Below, piece by piece: positions 1 to 8,099 of a DNA stretch of 37,863 nucleotides. The DNA is from Chloroflexota bacterium. Lineage in GTDB: Bacteria > Chloroflexota > Limnocylindria > Limnocylindrales > CSP1-4. The notes below the pieces were generated by a model that saw only the letters and a program-made list of their open reading frames with translations, made no database searches and was not told the DNA's origin. The DNA lies in assembly GCA_029240655.1 (NCBI GenBank), contig JARDZW010000006.1, positions 1-37,863 on the forward strand, read 5' to 3'. The position numbers were made by a program, and so were the translations under genes. The stretch's first letter is position 1, and each line of letters begins with the position of its first letter.

Positions 1-25
1 CTCGGGCCGCGAAGCGGAGGACGAG

Positions 26-805
26 ATGGGCCTGCTCGACGGCAAGAACGCGCTGATCTTCGGGGTCGCGAACGACCACTCGATCGCCTGGGGCATCGCA
101 CGGGCACTCCATGACGAGGGCGCAGAAGTGGGCTTCTCGTCGATCGAGAGCCTGATCGAGAAGCGGGTCCGGCCGCTGGCGACGTCCATCGGCTCGACCT
201 TCGTGGAGCCCGCCGACGTGCAGTCAGACGAGGACATCGCGCGCGTGTTCGAGCGCTGGGGCGAAGGCCACGATCACCTGGACGTGCTCGTGCATGCGCT
301 CGCCTTCGCCAAGCGCGAAGACCTTGCCGGCGGCTTCGTGGACACGTCGCGTGACGGCTTCGCGCTCGCGCTGGACGTGTCGGCGTATTCGCTCGTGGCG
401 CTCACGCGGGCGGCCCGGCCGTACCTGCGCAACGGTTCATCCGTGCTGACCCTGACCTATCACGGCTCGGAGAAGGTCGTCGCGAGCTACAACGTCATGG
501 GGGTCGCGAAGGCCGCGCTGGAGGCCTCGGTCCGGTATCTCGCCGCGGATCTCGGGCCGGACGGCATTCGGGTCAATGCGATCAGCGCGGGTCCGGTCCG
601 GACGCTCGCGGCCAGCGGGATCGCGGGATTCCGGAAGATGTACGGCTCGTTCGCGGAAGTTGCGCCGTTGCGCAAGAACATCACGCCCGAGGACGTCGGC
701 AAGAGCGCGGTCTACCTCGCCTCCGAGCTGTCGAGCGCCGTGACCGGCGAAATCCACTACGTGGATGGCGGCTTCAACATCGTGGGCGTGCCGACGGGCG
801 ACTGA
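26..805 (+). CDS. fabI: Enoyl-[acyl-carrier-protein] reductase (NADH), FabI type
   Basis: Catalyses the last, NAD(P)H-dependent reduction of each fatty-acid elongation cycle in the cytosol. The 259-aa length matches the family. The divergent FabI-type nucleotide-binding start (GVANDHSIAWGIA, residues 13-25) replaces the classical GxxxGxG. The catalytic pair is Tyr155 and Lys162 in the Y-x6-K spacing typical of FabI (YNVMGVAK). The C-terminal GEIHYVDGGFNI is characteristic of the family. The ATG at 26 is preceded by a good ribosome binding site (GGAGG at 16-20). The gene ends 15 bp from the 3' end of the convergent Fur-family gene, and any upstream partner lies outside the window. Family assignment is firm. 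Confidence 0.95.
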   Translation: MGLLDGKNALIFGVANDHSIAWGIARALHDEGAEVGFSSIESLIEKRVRPLATSIGSTFVEPADVQSDEDIARVFERWGEGHDHLDVLVHALAFAKREDLAGGFVDTSRDGFALALDVSAYSLVALTRAARPYLRNGSSVLTLTYHGSEKVVASYNVMGVAKAALEASVRYLAADLGPDGIRVNAISAGPVRTLAASGIAGFRKMYGSFAEVAPLRKNITPEDVGKSAVYLASELSSAVTGEIHYVDGGFNIVGVPTGD

Positions 806-820
806 CAGGATCCTCGGCGG

Positions 821-1315
821 TCAGCCGGTCTCGCCCGCCTCGGCCTGACAGGCGGCGCAGCGCCCGATCATCGTCAGGTGCGAGACGTTGACGGCGAAAC
901 CTCGCTGCGCCGCGAACGAGTCGACCGCCGCCAGGACGGCCGGGTCGTCGGCGGCGAGCTCCCATTGCCCGCCACAGCGCTGGCAATACAGGTGGCCGTG
1001 CTCGGTCTCGGGTAGCACGTGGAATTCCTCACGGCCGTCCGCCCCGTGGCTGTGGCTGAGGACGCCCAGCTCCTCGAGCACGTCCAGCGTCCGGTAGACG
1101 GTCGAGGGGATCGTTCCCGGGTCCAGCTCGCGGCAGCGCTCGACCAGCTCCACGCCGGTGACGTGCCCATCGGTCCGTGAAAGGACCTCGACCAGGACGC
1201 GTCGCTGCGGCGTCCATCGAAGCCCGCGTGCGCGCAATCGATCCGGGATGCCGGACCAGGTCGCCGACGATCCAGAACCGGCTCCCGGAGGCGCGATCGA
1301 TCCACCGGCGTTCAT
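821..1315 (-). CDS. Fur-family metal-responsive transcriptional regulator
   Basis: A 164-aa winged-helix repressor of the Fur/Zur/Nur/PerR family. The N-terminal DNA-binding domain carries the typical WTPQRRVLVEVL and STVYRTLDVLEELGV segments. The dimerisation domain has HGHLYCQRCG and a second CAAC, so two CxxC pairs suggest a structural zinc site. I chose the start at 1315 rather than an in-frame ATG at 1390. A TATACT hexamer sits 7 nt upstream of 1315 (leaderless arrangement), and the extra 25 residues would run through the intergenic palindrome. The gene is divergent from a NiCoT-type nickel/cobalt transporter, so by context it may be a nickel (Nur-like) or cobalt sensor. Sequence alone cannot separate this from Zur. 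Confidence 0.9.
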   Translation of the reverse strand: MNAGGSIAPPGAGSGSSATWSGIPDRLRARGLRWTPQRRVLVEVLSRTDGHVTGVELVERCRELDPGTIPSTVYRTLDVLEELGVLSHSHGADGREEFHVLPETEHGHLYCQRCGGQWELAADDPAVLAAVDSFAAQRGFAVNVSHLTMIGRCAACQAEAGETG

Positions 1316-1328
1316 CGCGCGAAGTATA
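1316..1328 (-). promoter_or_regulatory. Leaderless -10 element of the Fur-family gene
   Basis: On the minus strand TATACT occupies 1328-1323 and is followed after 7 nt by the ATG at 1315, leaving no room for a ribosome binding site. No convincing -35 hexamer is seen. Confidence 0.6.
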
Positions 1329-1352
1329 GGTCGAGCGCAACCTCCTGCAGAT

Positions 1353-1364
1353 GCAACCGGTTGC
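1353..1364. promoter_or_regulatory. Candidate Fur/Nur-type operator
   Basis: Perfect 12-bp palindrome GCAACCGGTTGC in the 99-bp intergenic region between the Fur-family gene and the nickel/cobalt transporter gene. It lies about 50 bp before the transporter start and 25 bp upstream of the regulator's -10. The TGCAA/TTGC half-sites resemble the Streptomyces Nur box architecture as I remember it, with an inner spacing one base shorter. Binding by the adjacent regulator is inferred. Confidence 0.5.
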
Positions 1365-1414
1365 GATAACTCCTCGGGCTCGGCTAGCATTCGGGCTCCA
1401 AGCGAAAGGAATCG

Positions 1415-2389
1415 ATGCTCGACTTCATCGCGCAGATCGACGCCAGTCCGGTCGGAGTCGGGGTGCTCGTCACCGGTCTACTGCTCGGCATCCGCCACGG
1501 CATCGACTGGGACCACATCGCTGCGATCACGGACATCACGAGCACGACGGCCGCGGCCGGCGCTGGTGTGGCGGCGCACACGCGGGAACATCTGGGCGCG
1601 ACCGGCCATCAGCACGGCCACGGCGGCTCCGCGGAGATGGTGGCGCACGGGGCTCCCTCCACGCTGGTGCCCCAACCGGCAGCGGGCGGTGCCGCCTCCG
1701 TGAGCGCCACGATCGGTCACCGCCGGATCGGGCCCGAGCAGGTCGAGTCGATCCGCCTCGGGACGCTGTATGCCGTCGGTCACGCCATCGTCGTGATCGC
1801 CCTCGGGCTCGCGGCGCTCGCGTTCGGGGCGCTGCTTCCGGACTGGCTGGACCCGATCATGGGCCGCATCGTCGGACTCACGCTGGTGGTCCTTGGCGTG
1901 TGGGTCCTGTACTCGGTCTACCGCTACGCACGGACGGGCGAGGCCTTCCGGATGCGCAGTCGCTGGATGCTCGTCTTCGATGGTGTCCGCTATGCGTGGC
2001 GCCGGCTCCAGGCCCGGCTGCACGGCCACGAGCACGTGGAGCCACTCGAGATGAGCTCGTATGGAACCCGCACCGCGCTCGGGGTGGGGATGATCCACGG
2101 CGTCGGCGCTGAGACCGGCACGCAGGTCCTGCTGATCGCGGCGGTCGGCGGAGCGGCCAGCGCCGGGCTGGGCGTCCAGATGCTGCTGGCGTTCGTGCTC
2201 GGCCTGTTGATCTCCAACCTCGCGATCGTCGTCGTGAGCTCAGTGGGGTTCGTCGCGAGCCAGAAGCGCGAGATGATCTACGTGGCGGTCGGCGCCGTCG
2301 CGGGCGTGTTCAGTCTGGTCATCGGGATGATCTTCCTGTTCGGGCTCGACGAGGTGCTGCCGGACCTGGAATCCATGCTGCCGTTCTAG
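1415..2389 (+). CDS. NiCoT/NicO-superfamily nickel-cobalt transporter
   Basis: A 324-aa polytopic inner-membrane protein predicted to move Ni2+ or Co2+. The NiCoT signature H-x4-D-H is present in the first membrane region (His28, Asp33, His34 in RHGIDWDH). A His-rich stretch (HQHGHGG) follows in the first loop. Later hydrophobic helices include YAVGHAIVVIALG and GMIHGVGAETGTQVLL. The ATG at 1415 has an AAAGGA ribosome binding site at 1405-1410. The later motifs differ from classical HoxN/NixA, so this is a divergent family branch and the preferred metal is not certain. The divergent Fur-family neighbour and shared palindrome support metal-dependent repression. Confidence 0.85.
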   Translation: MLDFIAQIDASPVGVGVLVTGLLLGIRHGIDWDHIAAITDITSTTAAAGAGVAAHTREHLGATGHQHGHGGSAEMVAHGAPSTLVPQPAAGGAASVSATIGHRRIGPEQVESIRLGTLYAVGHAIVVIALGLAALAFGALLPDWLDPIMGRIVGLTLVVLGVWVLYSVYRYARTGEAFRMRSRWMLVFDGVRYAWRRLQARLHGHEHVEPLEMSSYGTRTALGVGMIHGVGAETGTQVLLIAAVGGAASAGLGVQMLLAFVLGLLISNLAIVVVSSVGFVASQKREMIYVAVGAVAGVFSLVIGMIFLFGLDEVLPDLESMLPF

Positions 2390-2426
2390 CCGCGAGCAGC
2401 GTGGCAGCGATCTGCGGGGGCCCCGA

Positions 2427-3152
2427 TCAGTCGGCCGAGCGGATCTGGAACCGGATCAGGGCCCGGGTCGTGAGGAGGAACCCACCGACCACCACGATGG
2501 TGAGGATCGCCACCGAGACGACCGGCGTGAGGACATCGACGCCCACGTCTTCGCCGGTGAGGGCGGCGGCGACGCCGAGGGTCCCCTGGCGGATGGACAT
2601 GAAGCGCGTGCCCTCCAGCAGCCCGGCGAGAACCCCCTCCCACAGCAGCGTGTAGGCCAGCCCGATCACGAGCGCCCGGCTCGTCACAACGCCGAGCGCC
2701 GCGAACGCCACCGCATAGGCCGTGCCACCCGCCATCGCCGCCAGCGCGAACCCGAACGCGGTCGATACCGAATCGCCAACAAAGCCCTCGACGAGGAGCG
2801 CCGTCACGATGATCGGTGGCACCGTGAGCGCCGCCGTCAACCCGGCCGCGACCGCGAGCTTGGCCAGCGCCGTCCGCCAGCGGGCGACGGGTTTCGCGAG
2901 CAGGAAGACGACCGTGCCATCCTCGATCTCGGAGCCGATGCTCGCTGTGCCGAAGACCAGCGCGATCAGCGGCAATACGGTCCGGATCACCAAGGTGTCG
3001 AGGATCTCGGGCGCATCGCTGCGTCCGCCTCCGAGACGGATGAGCAGACCGACCAGGACCGGCAGGGCCGCCAGCAGCACCATCAGAAGCGTCCGCCGCC
3101 GGCCGAGCAGGCCGCGCAGCGTCACGTCGACGAGCGCGCCGAATGCGGTCAC
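2427..3152 (-). CDS. ABC-2 type transporter permease
   Basis: A 241-aa integral membrane protein with about six hydrophobic segments. The motif IGSEIEDGTVVFLLAKPVAR is typical of ABC-2 permeases of the NosY/YhaP kind. It starts with a GTG at 3152 that overlaps the stop of the upstream ATPase gene in GTGA, so it is translationally coupled and needs no ribosome binding site of its own. It is the last gene of a four-gene operon and presumably pairs with the ATPase ending at 3149. The exported or signalled substrate cannot be told from sequence. Confidence 0.85.
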   Translation of the reverse strand: MTAFGALVDVTLRGLLGRRRTLLMVLLAALPVLVGLLIRLGGGRSDAPEILDTLVIRTVLPLIALVFGTASIGSEIEDGTVVFLLAKPVARWRTALAKLAVAAGLTAALTVPPIIVTALLVEGFVGDSVSTAFGFALAAMAGGTAYAVAFAALGVVTSRALVIGLAYTLLWEGVLAGLLEGTRFMSIRQGTLGVAAALTGEDVGVDVLTPVVSVAILTIVVVGGFLLTTRALIRFQIRSAD

Positions 3153-4123
3153 CGGCCGCCGCGGACGAGGTAGCCGAACACGCTCTCGAGCGAATCGTCG
3201 GTCGGGGTGACTTCGTGGAGCCGGATGCCGGCGGTTCGGGCGGTCGGGGCCACGATCCGGGTGAAGGCGCCGTAATCCGAGGTCCGGACCGCCAGGAGAC
3301 CGTCGACCAGCTCCGCGCCGAACACCGCGGGCTGGCGCAGCAGCGCGGCGGCCAGCGTCCGGTCGTCGGACGAGCGGATCGTGAACCGGTGCGGCCGGTC
3401 GGTCATCAGCCGCCGGATCGAGCGGAAGTCGCCGGACGCCGCGAGCCGGCCCGCGTACACGACCAGGACCGCGTCGGCCAGTCGTTCGACCTCCTCGAGG
3501 ATGTGCGACGAGAACAGGATGACTCGCCCGGCCGCGGCCATGTCGCGCAGCAGGGCCATCATGTGCAGCCGCTGGCGCGGGTCCATGCCGTTGAACGGCT
3601 CGTCGAGCAGCAGGATGCCCGGTTCGTGGACGAGCGCGGCGGCGAGCTTGGCCCGCTGACGCATCCCCTTCGAATATGTGCGCAGCTGGCGGTCCGCGGC
3701 TTCGGTCAGGTCGACCGTCGCGATCGCGCGTTCCGTGGCGGCCTCGGCGTCCGGCATGCTCTGCAGGTCCGCGTTGAGCCGTACGAATCCGCGTCCGGTC
3801 AGGTATCCCGGTACCGCCTCGCGCTCGGGCACGAGGCCCATCTCGCGATACACGGACGGGTCCCCGAACGCGGGCCGACCGTCGATCCTGGCCGCGCCCG
3901 CCGACGGCGCCAGCAGGCCCGACAGCAGGTGCAACAGGGTGGATTTGCCGGCGCCGTTCGGACCCAGCAACCCGGTCACGCCAGGACCGAGGGCGAAGGA
4001 GATGTCGTTGACGGCCACCACGTTGCCGAACCAGCGCGAGACGTGATCGAGCTCGATGGCGGGCGGCGGCGCGGGCGTCGGCGCGGGCGGCGGCGCGGGC
4101 GTCGCGCCGCGCACGTCGCTCAT
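3149..4123 (-). CDS. ABC transporter ATP-binding protein (ABC-2 partner)
   Basis: A 324-aa ABC ATPase. Walker A is GPNGAGKST (residues 54-62), the signature is YSKGM near 150, and Walker B is ILLLDEP near 172. An H-loop occurs in FSSHILEEVE, and a C-terminal extension of about 100 residues follows, as in drug/lipid-type exporters. The N-terminus is an unusual Ala/Pro/Thr-rich tail made of two copies of an 8-residue unit (TPAPPPAP), encoded by a GC-only tandem repeat near 4060-4105. The ATG at 4123 overlaps the upstream permease stop by 4 bp. Probably energises the downstream permease. Confidence 0.92.
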   Translation of the reverse strand: MSDVRGATPAPPPAPTPAPPPAIELDHVSRWFGNVVAVNDISFALGPGVTGLLGPNGAGKSTLLHLLSGLLAPSAGAARIDGRPAFGDPSVYREMGLVPEREAVPGYLTGRGFVRLNADLQSMPDAEAATERAIATVDLTEAADRQLRTYSKGMRQRAKLAAALVHEPGILLLDEPFNGMDPRQRLHMMALLRDMAAAGRVILFSSHILEEVERLADAVLVVYAGRLAASGDFRSIRRLMTDRPHRFTIRSSDDRTLAAALLRQPAVFGAELVDGLLAVRTSDYGAFTRIVAPTARTAGIRLHEVTPTDDSLESVFGYLVRGGR

Positions 4124-5031
4124 GCCGTGATCCCGAGATAGCGGCGCAGGACGAGCACGACGCAGGCGAGGGTCTCGACGATGGCCGCCACGATGTAGGT
4201 CCAGCCGGGCAGGTTCGCGGCCACGATGGTCGGGTTCGGGGAGGTCGTGCCGAACACCGCCGCGTTGACCCCGTCGATGATGTCGCTCGGGCTGGCCAGC
4301 ACGAGCAGGCGCGCAGCATCGCCCGCGGCGAGCTCGGCCATCAGCGCGACCACGATCGGCGGGATGATGAACACCGCGATGATCGCGGCCGTGGCATACG
4401 CCCGTCGCGGCGTCCAGGCCGCGATGACCGTCGCGACCGCGCCCAACAGGGCCGACGAGAGCAGGGAGACCGCGAGGTAGCGCGGCACGTCGGGAAGATC
4501 CTCGCGCAGCCCGGTCAGCGGGTCCGGGGCGGCCAGGATCACGCCGACGGACAGGATGATCTGGGGCACGATCGAGATCACGAGGATGGCGACGAACAGG
4601 CCACCGGCCCGGGCCAGTGTGTAGTCGACGCGGGTCAGGACCCGGGAGAAATAGAGCGGCAGCACGCCGTGGCGCTGGTCGCGCCCGAACAGCTCCGGGG
4701 CCTGGGCGGCGCAGAACAGCATGACCAGCGTCGAGGTCAGGTTCTGATACGTGTCGTGGCGGATCGGGGAGGCCTCCTCGAGCGCGGCCCCGGCGCCTGC
4801 CTGGGCGGCGAGCGCGGCGATCCCGACGGCCAGGACCGCGGGCAGCACGGACAGCCCGAGCATGAGGAACGGCATGATCTTCGCCCGACCGCCCCGTCCG
4901 ATCCCGTAGGCCGCCCGAAGGCTCTGGGCGAGCAATCCGAGCGCCACCTCCGGCCGGCCGAGGCGCGGCCCGTCATAGCCCTGGTAGCCAAGGTCGTAGA
5001 TGCTGCTCGATGAGCCCCCCGCCCCGGTCAT
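4120..5031 (-). CDS. ABC-2 type transporter permease
   Basis: A 303-aa membrane protein. It opens with a cytoplasmic SIYDLGYQGYDGPRLGR segment, a recurrent N-terminal signature of ABC-2 permeases in Chloroflexota and Actinobacteria. About six transmembrane helices follow, with a soluble loop after the first. The motif FGRDQRHGVLPLYFSR is the usual permease coupling region. The start at 5031 overlaps the stop of the preceding ATPase gene (ATGA), and its own stop overlaps the next ATPase start. Substrate unknown. Confidence 0.85.
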   Translation of the reverse strand: MTGAGGSSSSIYDLGYQGYDGPRLGRPEVALGLLAQSLRAAYGIGRGGRAKIMPFLMLGLSVLPAVLAVGIAALAAQAGAGAALEEASPIRHDTYQNLTSTLVMLFCAAQAPELFGRDQRHGVLPLYFSRVLTRVDYTLARAGGLFVAILVISIVPQIILSVGVILAAPDPLTGLREDLPDVPRYLAVSLLSSALLGAVATVIAAWTPRRAYATAAIIAVFIIPPIVVALMAELAAGDAARLLVLASPSDIIDGVNAAVFGTTSPNPTIVAANLPGWTYIVAAIVETLACVVLVLRRYLGITA

Positions 5032-5921
5032 CGGAAGAGATCCTCGAGGCCACGACGACGCTGTTCGATCCGGACGAGCGGCAGGTCCAGGTCGGCGACG
5101 GTGTCGCGGACGAGATCCCAGGGTCGCTCGTCCTCGAGCTCGACGAGCACGGTCCGGCCGTCGACGGTCACCTTGACTCCGGCGGCGGCGAGGGCGGTCG
5201 CGAGGCCGGCGGCGCCCTCCTCCACCTCGACCGCCAGCGTGCCGGTCCGCTCGGTGAACTCGTGAAGTGGCGCGGCGTGGATGAGCTTGCCGGCGTCGAT
5301 CGCGACCAGGAAATCGCAGACCCGCTCGATCTCGCCCAGCAGGTGGCTCGCGACGACGACGGCGATCCCGAATTCGGTGCCGGTCCGCCGCACGAGCGCG
5401 AGCATCTCGTCCCGACCGGCCGGGTCCAGGCCGTTCGTCGGCTCGTCCAGGAGCAGCAGCCGCGGATCGTGCACGAGGGCCTGCGCCAGCTTGACGCGCT
5501 GCTTCATCCCGGTCGAATAGCCGCCGATCGGACGGTAGCGCTCCTCGTACAGCCCAACGTGGCGGAGTACTTCCGCGGCACGCTCGCGAGCCCCCGCCGC
5601 GGGCAGACCGGAGAGCCGCGCCATCTGGCCCACGAAGTCGGTCGCGGTGGTGTCGGGAGGCAGGCAGTCGGACTCCGGCATGTAGCCGACGAACCGTCGC
5701 AGCGTCGTGCCCGCCGTGCCCACGTCGTGGCCGAGGACCGTGGCCTCACCGGACGTCGGTGGGAGTAGTCCCAGGAGGATGCGCAGCAACGTGCTCTTGC
5801 CGGCGCCGTTCGCGCCGACGAGGCCGATGATCCCGGGCTCGAGGGACAGGTCCAGGCTCTCGAGCGCGACGACGCCGCCCGGATAGCGCTTGGTGAGGGC
5901 CGTGGTGACGACGAGCGGCAT
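5028..5921 (-). CDS. ABC transporter ATP-binding protein, first gene of the ABC-2 operon
   Basis: A 297-aa ABC ATPase. Walker A is GANGAGKST (residues 36-44), the signature is YSTGM near 132 and Walker B is LLLLDEPTNGLDP near 153. The H-loop is VVASHLLGEIE, and a C-terminal regulatory extension follows. The reading frame is open far upstream, but homology begins at MPLVVTTALTKRYPGG, so I place the start at 5921. A TAGGCT hexamer lies 8 nt before this ATG and there is no ribosome binding site, which fits a leaderless first gene. It leads the four-gene operon 5921-2427. Confidence 0.9.
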   Translation of the reverse strand: MPLVVTTALTKRYPGGVVALESLDLSLEPGIIGLVGANGAGKSTLLRILLGLLPPTSGEATVLGHDVGTAGTTLRRFVGYMPESDCLPPDTTATDFVGQMARLSGLPAAGARERAAEVLRHVGLYEERYRPIGGYSTGMKQRVKLAQALVHDPRLLLLDEPTNGLDPAGRDEMLALVRRTGTEFGIAVVVASHLLGEIERVCDFLVAIDAGKLIHAAPLHEFTERTGTLAVEVEEGAAGLATALAAAGVKVTVDGRTVLVELEDERPWDLVRDTVADLDLPLVRIEQRRRGLEDLFR

Positions 5922-5929
5922 GGCTGCGA

Positions 5930-5935
5930 AGCCTA
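5930..5935 (-). promoter_or_regulatory. Possible leaderless -10 (TAGGCT) of the ABC-2 operon
   Basis: TAGGCT on the minus strand ends 8 nt before the ATG at 5921. It matches TANNNT, but no -35 is recognisable. Support comes from the same arrangement at other genes in this window. Confidence 0.35.
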
Positions 5936-5962
5936 CCGGACCCGGTTGACCGGGCGGGAACG

Positions 5963-8002
5963 TCAGGCGGCGACGACCTGGTTGCGACCGCCACGCTTGG
6001 CCATCTGGAGCCCGACGTCGGCCACCTCCACGAGCGTCTCGAGCGACGACACGTTCGGACCGAGCGAGGCGCATCCGGCGGACACGGTGGCGTGGAGCTG
6101 CTCGCCTTCCATGCCCTGGAACGCCACGCCTTCGAGCTCTCGGCGGATCTCGTCGGCGACGTGCTGGGCTTCGTCGAGGCTCGCCCCGTCCAGGACCGCC
6201 AGGAACTCCTCGCCACCGAACCGAGCGACCAGGTCGCTCGAGCGAAGCCGGCGCGTCAGGATCGAGCCGAACGCTCGAAGGACCGCGTCGCCCTTGATGT
6301 GCCCGTGCAACTTGTTGAACAGGCCGAAATGGTCGAGATCGAACATGATCACCGCGACCGGGTGGCGGAGGTCCGGGTCCAACCGCGCTCGTGCGGCGAA
6401 CATGCGGGCCAGCGACACGTCGAGATGGCGCCGGTTCCACAGTCCGGTGAGCGGGTCACGGATGGCCGCATCGGCCATCTGCGCGTGGAGCTCGATGTTG
6501 TTGAGCGCCAGCGCGATGTGCGATGCCAGGAGCGACATCGATTCGACCTCGATCGCGGTGAACCTGCGAGTCAGATCGAGTCGGTTGACCGTGACCGCTC
6601 CGATCACCATGTCGCCCCGAAGCAAGGGGAACGAGGCGGTGACGAGCTGGTCCGGAACTCGGGCACCGCGCAGCGTCTCCGGGAACTCGTCGCGGTGGAT
6701 CAGATCCTGCGACACGACGGTGCCTTCGGCGAGCGCTCGACCCGCGCTGCCCTCACCCGGTTGGATGCTCACCCCGACGTACCGCTCGTCGCCGCCGCGG
6801 ATGGCGACGATACGATCCTCCCCGGTACCCGCATCGCGCAGGATCAAGGTGGTGATGTCGACTTCGAGCACGTCGGCCACCGAGCCGATGATCGATTCGT
6901 ACGCGGTCACGGGTTCGAGACTGGCGTTGATCGCGCTGCCGAAGCGCGCCAGGCGCCCGAACAGCGCAGCCCGTTCCTGGAGCGCCTGCCGCTCGCGACC
7001 GAGCGCGAGCGCGACGGCCACGCGGTCGCCCACGACCGTCATCGTGTCCAGGTCGCCATCGTCGAGCTGGGCGTCAGCGCCGCTCTCGATGTTGAGCACG
7101 CCGAGCATGGTTCCATCGACCGCGAGCGGGATGCTCACCTCGCTGCGGACGTCGGCGTTCGCGGATGCATAGTCGGGGTCCATGGACACATCGAGGACGA
7201 GCTCAGGCTTCCCGGTTCGCATGACCCGCCCGACGACGCCGATCGAGCCATCGAAGCTCTCGATCACCTCGTCATACCCGCGCTGCGCGCCGAGGCGCAT
7301 GAGCGGTCCGTCCACCGTGTAGATCGAGGCGAATCGGTAACCGAAGTGCGCGACCAGCAGGTCCATGACGTCTTCGAGGGCGGCCTGCGTCGGGCCCTTC
7401 GCCGTCAGCGCCCGACCGACGGCTTCGACCGCGGCCATCTGGGTGGCGCGCCGGCGCTGCCCGGCGGATGCAGCGCGGGCATGGGCGACGGCTCGTTCGA
7501 GTGAGGCGACGGTCCGTCGCGTCCCGATGGCCAGCACGATCATCGTGACCGCCAGCGCGACGCCGCGATGCAGGACGCCGGGGAGCATCGCCGAGGCCAT
7601 GGAGCCCGAGTACAGGAAGGCGGACATGGCCGCGGCCCCCAGGACGATGGCCTGGCGCGTCCCGAAGACCGCGGCCAGCGCGACGATCAGGAGGTACAGG
7701 CACGACAGCGGCATGGCGGCGAGGTCGTCGCTCCGCAGGCTCATCCAGAAGACGACGCCAAGCGCGATCAGCAACCGGGCGGTGTCGAGTACCGCCGAAC
7801 GTCCAGCCGGTCCGCGCAGGGCCAGCACCATCTGGATCGTGAGATACACGGCGGAGGGCAGGACAAGGCCCATGGCATCGGCTCCGGCCACCCACTCGAT
7901 GACGAGGGCGGCGAAGACGATCGCCACGGCCAGGACGACATGCGGATCCGCTGCGATGCGGTTCCACCCATGGCGCCACGCGCTCTGGCTCGAAACATCC
8001 AT
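5963..8002 (-). CDS. Membrane-anchored GAF-GAF-GGDEF diguanylate cyclase
   Basis: A 679-aa signalling protein predicted to make cyclic di-GMP. Residues about 20-165 hold five or six hydrophobic helices forming an uncharacterised membrane sensor. Two GAF-like domains follow (about 185-335 and 345-500). The C-terminal GGDEF domain begins at RDPLTGLWNRRHLD. Its active loop is intact (RFGGEEF, near residue 597), and an allosteric I-site RSSD stands exactly five residues before GGEEF, so product inhibition is expected. Asp in FDLDHFGLFN is the metal ligand. The start at 8002 lacks a strong ribosome binding site. It appears to be a single-gene unit between the ABC-2 operon and the kinase gene. Confidence 0.9.
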   Translation of the reverse strand: MDVSSQSAWRHGWNRIAADPHVVLAVAIVFAALVIEWVAGADAMGLVLPSAVYLTIQMVLALRGPAGRSAVLDTARLLIALGVVFWMSLRSDDLAAMPLSCLYLLIVALAAVFGTRQAIVLGAAAMSAFLYSGSMASAMLPGVLHRGVALAVTMIVLAIGTRRTVASLERAVAHARAASAGQRRRATQMAAVEAVGRALTAKGPTQAALEDVMDLLVAHFGYRFASIYTVDGPLMRLGAQRGYDEVIESFDGSIGVVGRVMRTGKPELVLDVSMDPDYASANADVRSEVSIPLAVDGTMLGVLNIESGADAQLDDGDLDTMTVVGDRVAVALALGRERQALQERAALFGRLARFGSAINASLEPVTAYESIIGSVADVLEVDITTLILRDAGTGEDRIVAIRGGDERYVGVSIQPGEGSAGRALAEGTVVSQDLIHRDEFPETLRGARVPDQLVTASFPLLRGDMVIGAVTVNRLDLTRRFTAIEVESMSLLASHIALALNNIELHAQMADAAIRDPLTGLWNRRHLDVSLARMFAARARLDPDLRHPVAVIMFDLDHFGLFNKLHGHIKGDAVLRAFGSILTRRLRSSDLVARFGGEEFLAVLDGASLDEAQHVADEIRRELEGVAFQGMEGEQLHATVSAGCASLGPNVSSLETLVEVADVGLQMAKRGGRNQVVAA

Positions 8003-8099
8003 GCGCCGACTGTGGCGGCTGCGGTCGGCCGCGTCGACTACACGATTGGGGTATCCGACCCACCCATCCGGCGGTCGTCGTATGCGCAGCGACGCCGGG

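Noticed and set aside
2427-4319. A 630-codon minus-strand frame ending in the permease
   Set aside because: Only the last 241 residues look like a permease. The rest is antisense-like Arg/Ala-rich sequence across the adjoining ATPase gene. GTG 3152 with the 4-bp overlap is the natural start.
5946-7504. Long plus-strand frames opposite the GGDEF gene
   Set aside because: Ser/Arg/Asp-rich products without domains, typical antisense shadows of a GC-rich gene. The minus strand encodes a clear GAF-GGDEF protein.
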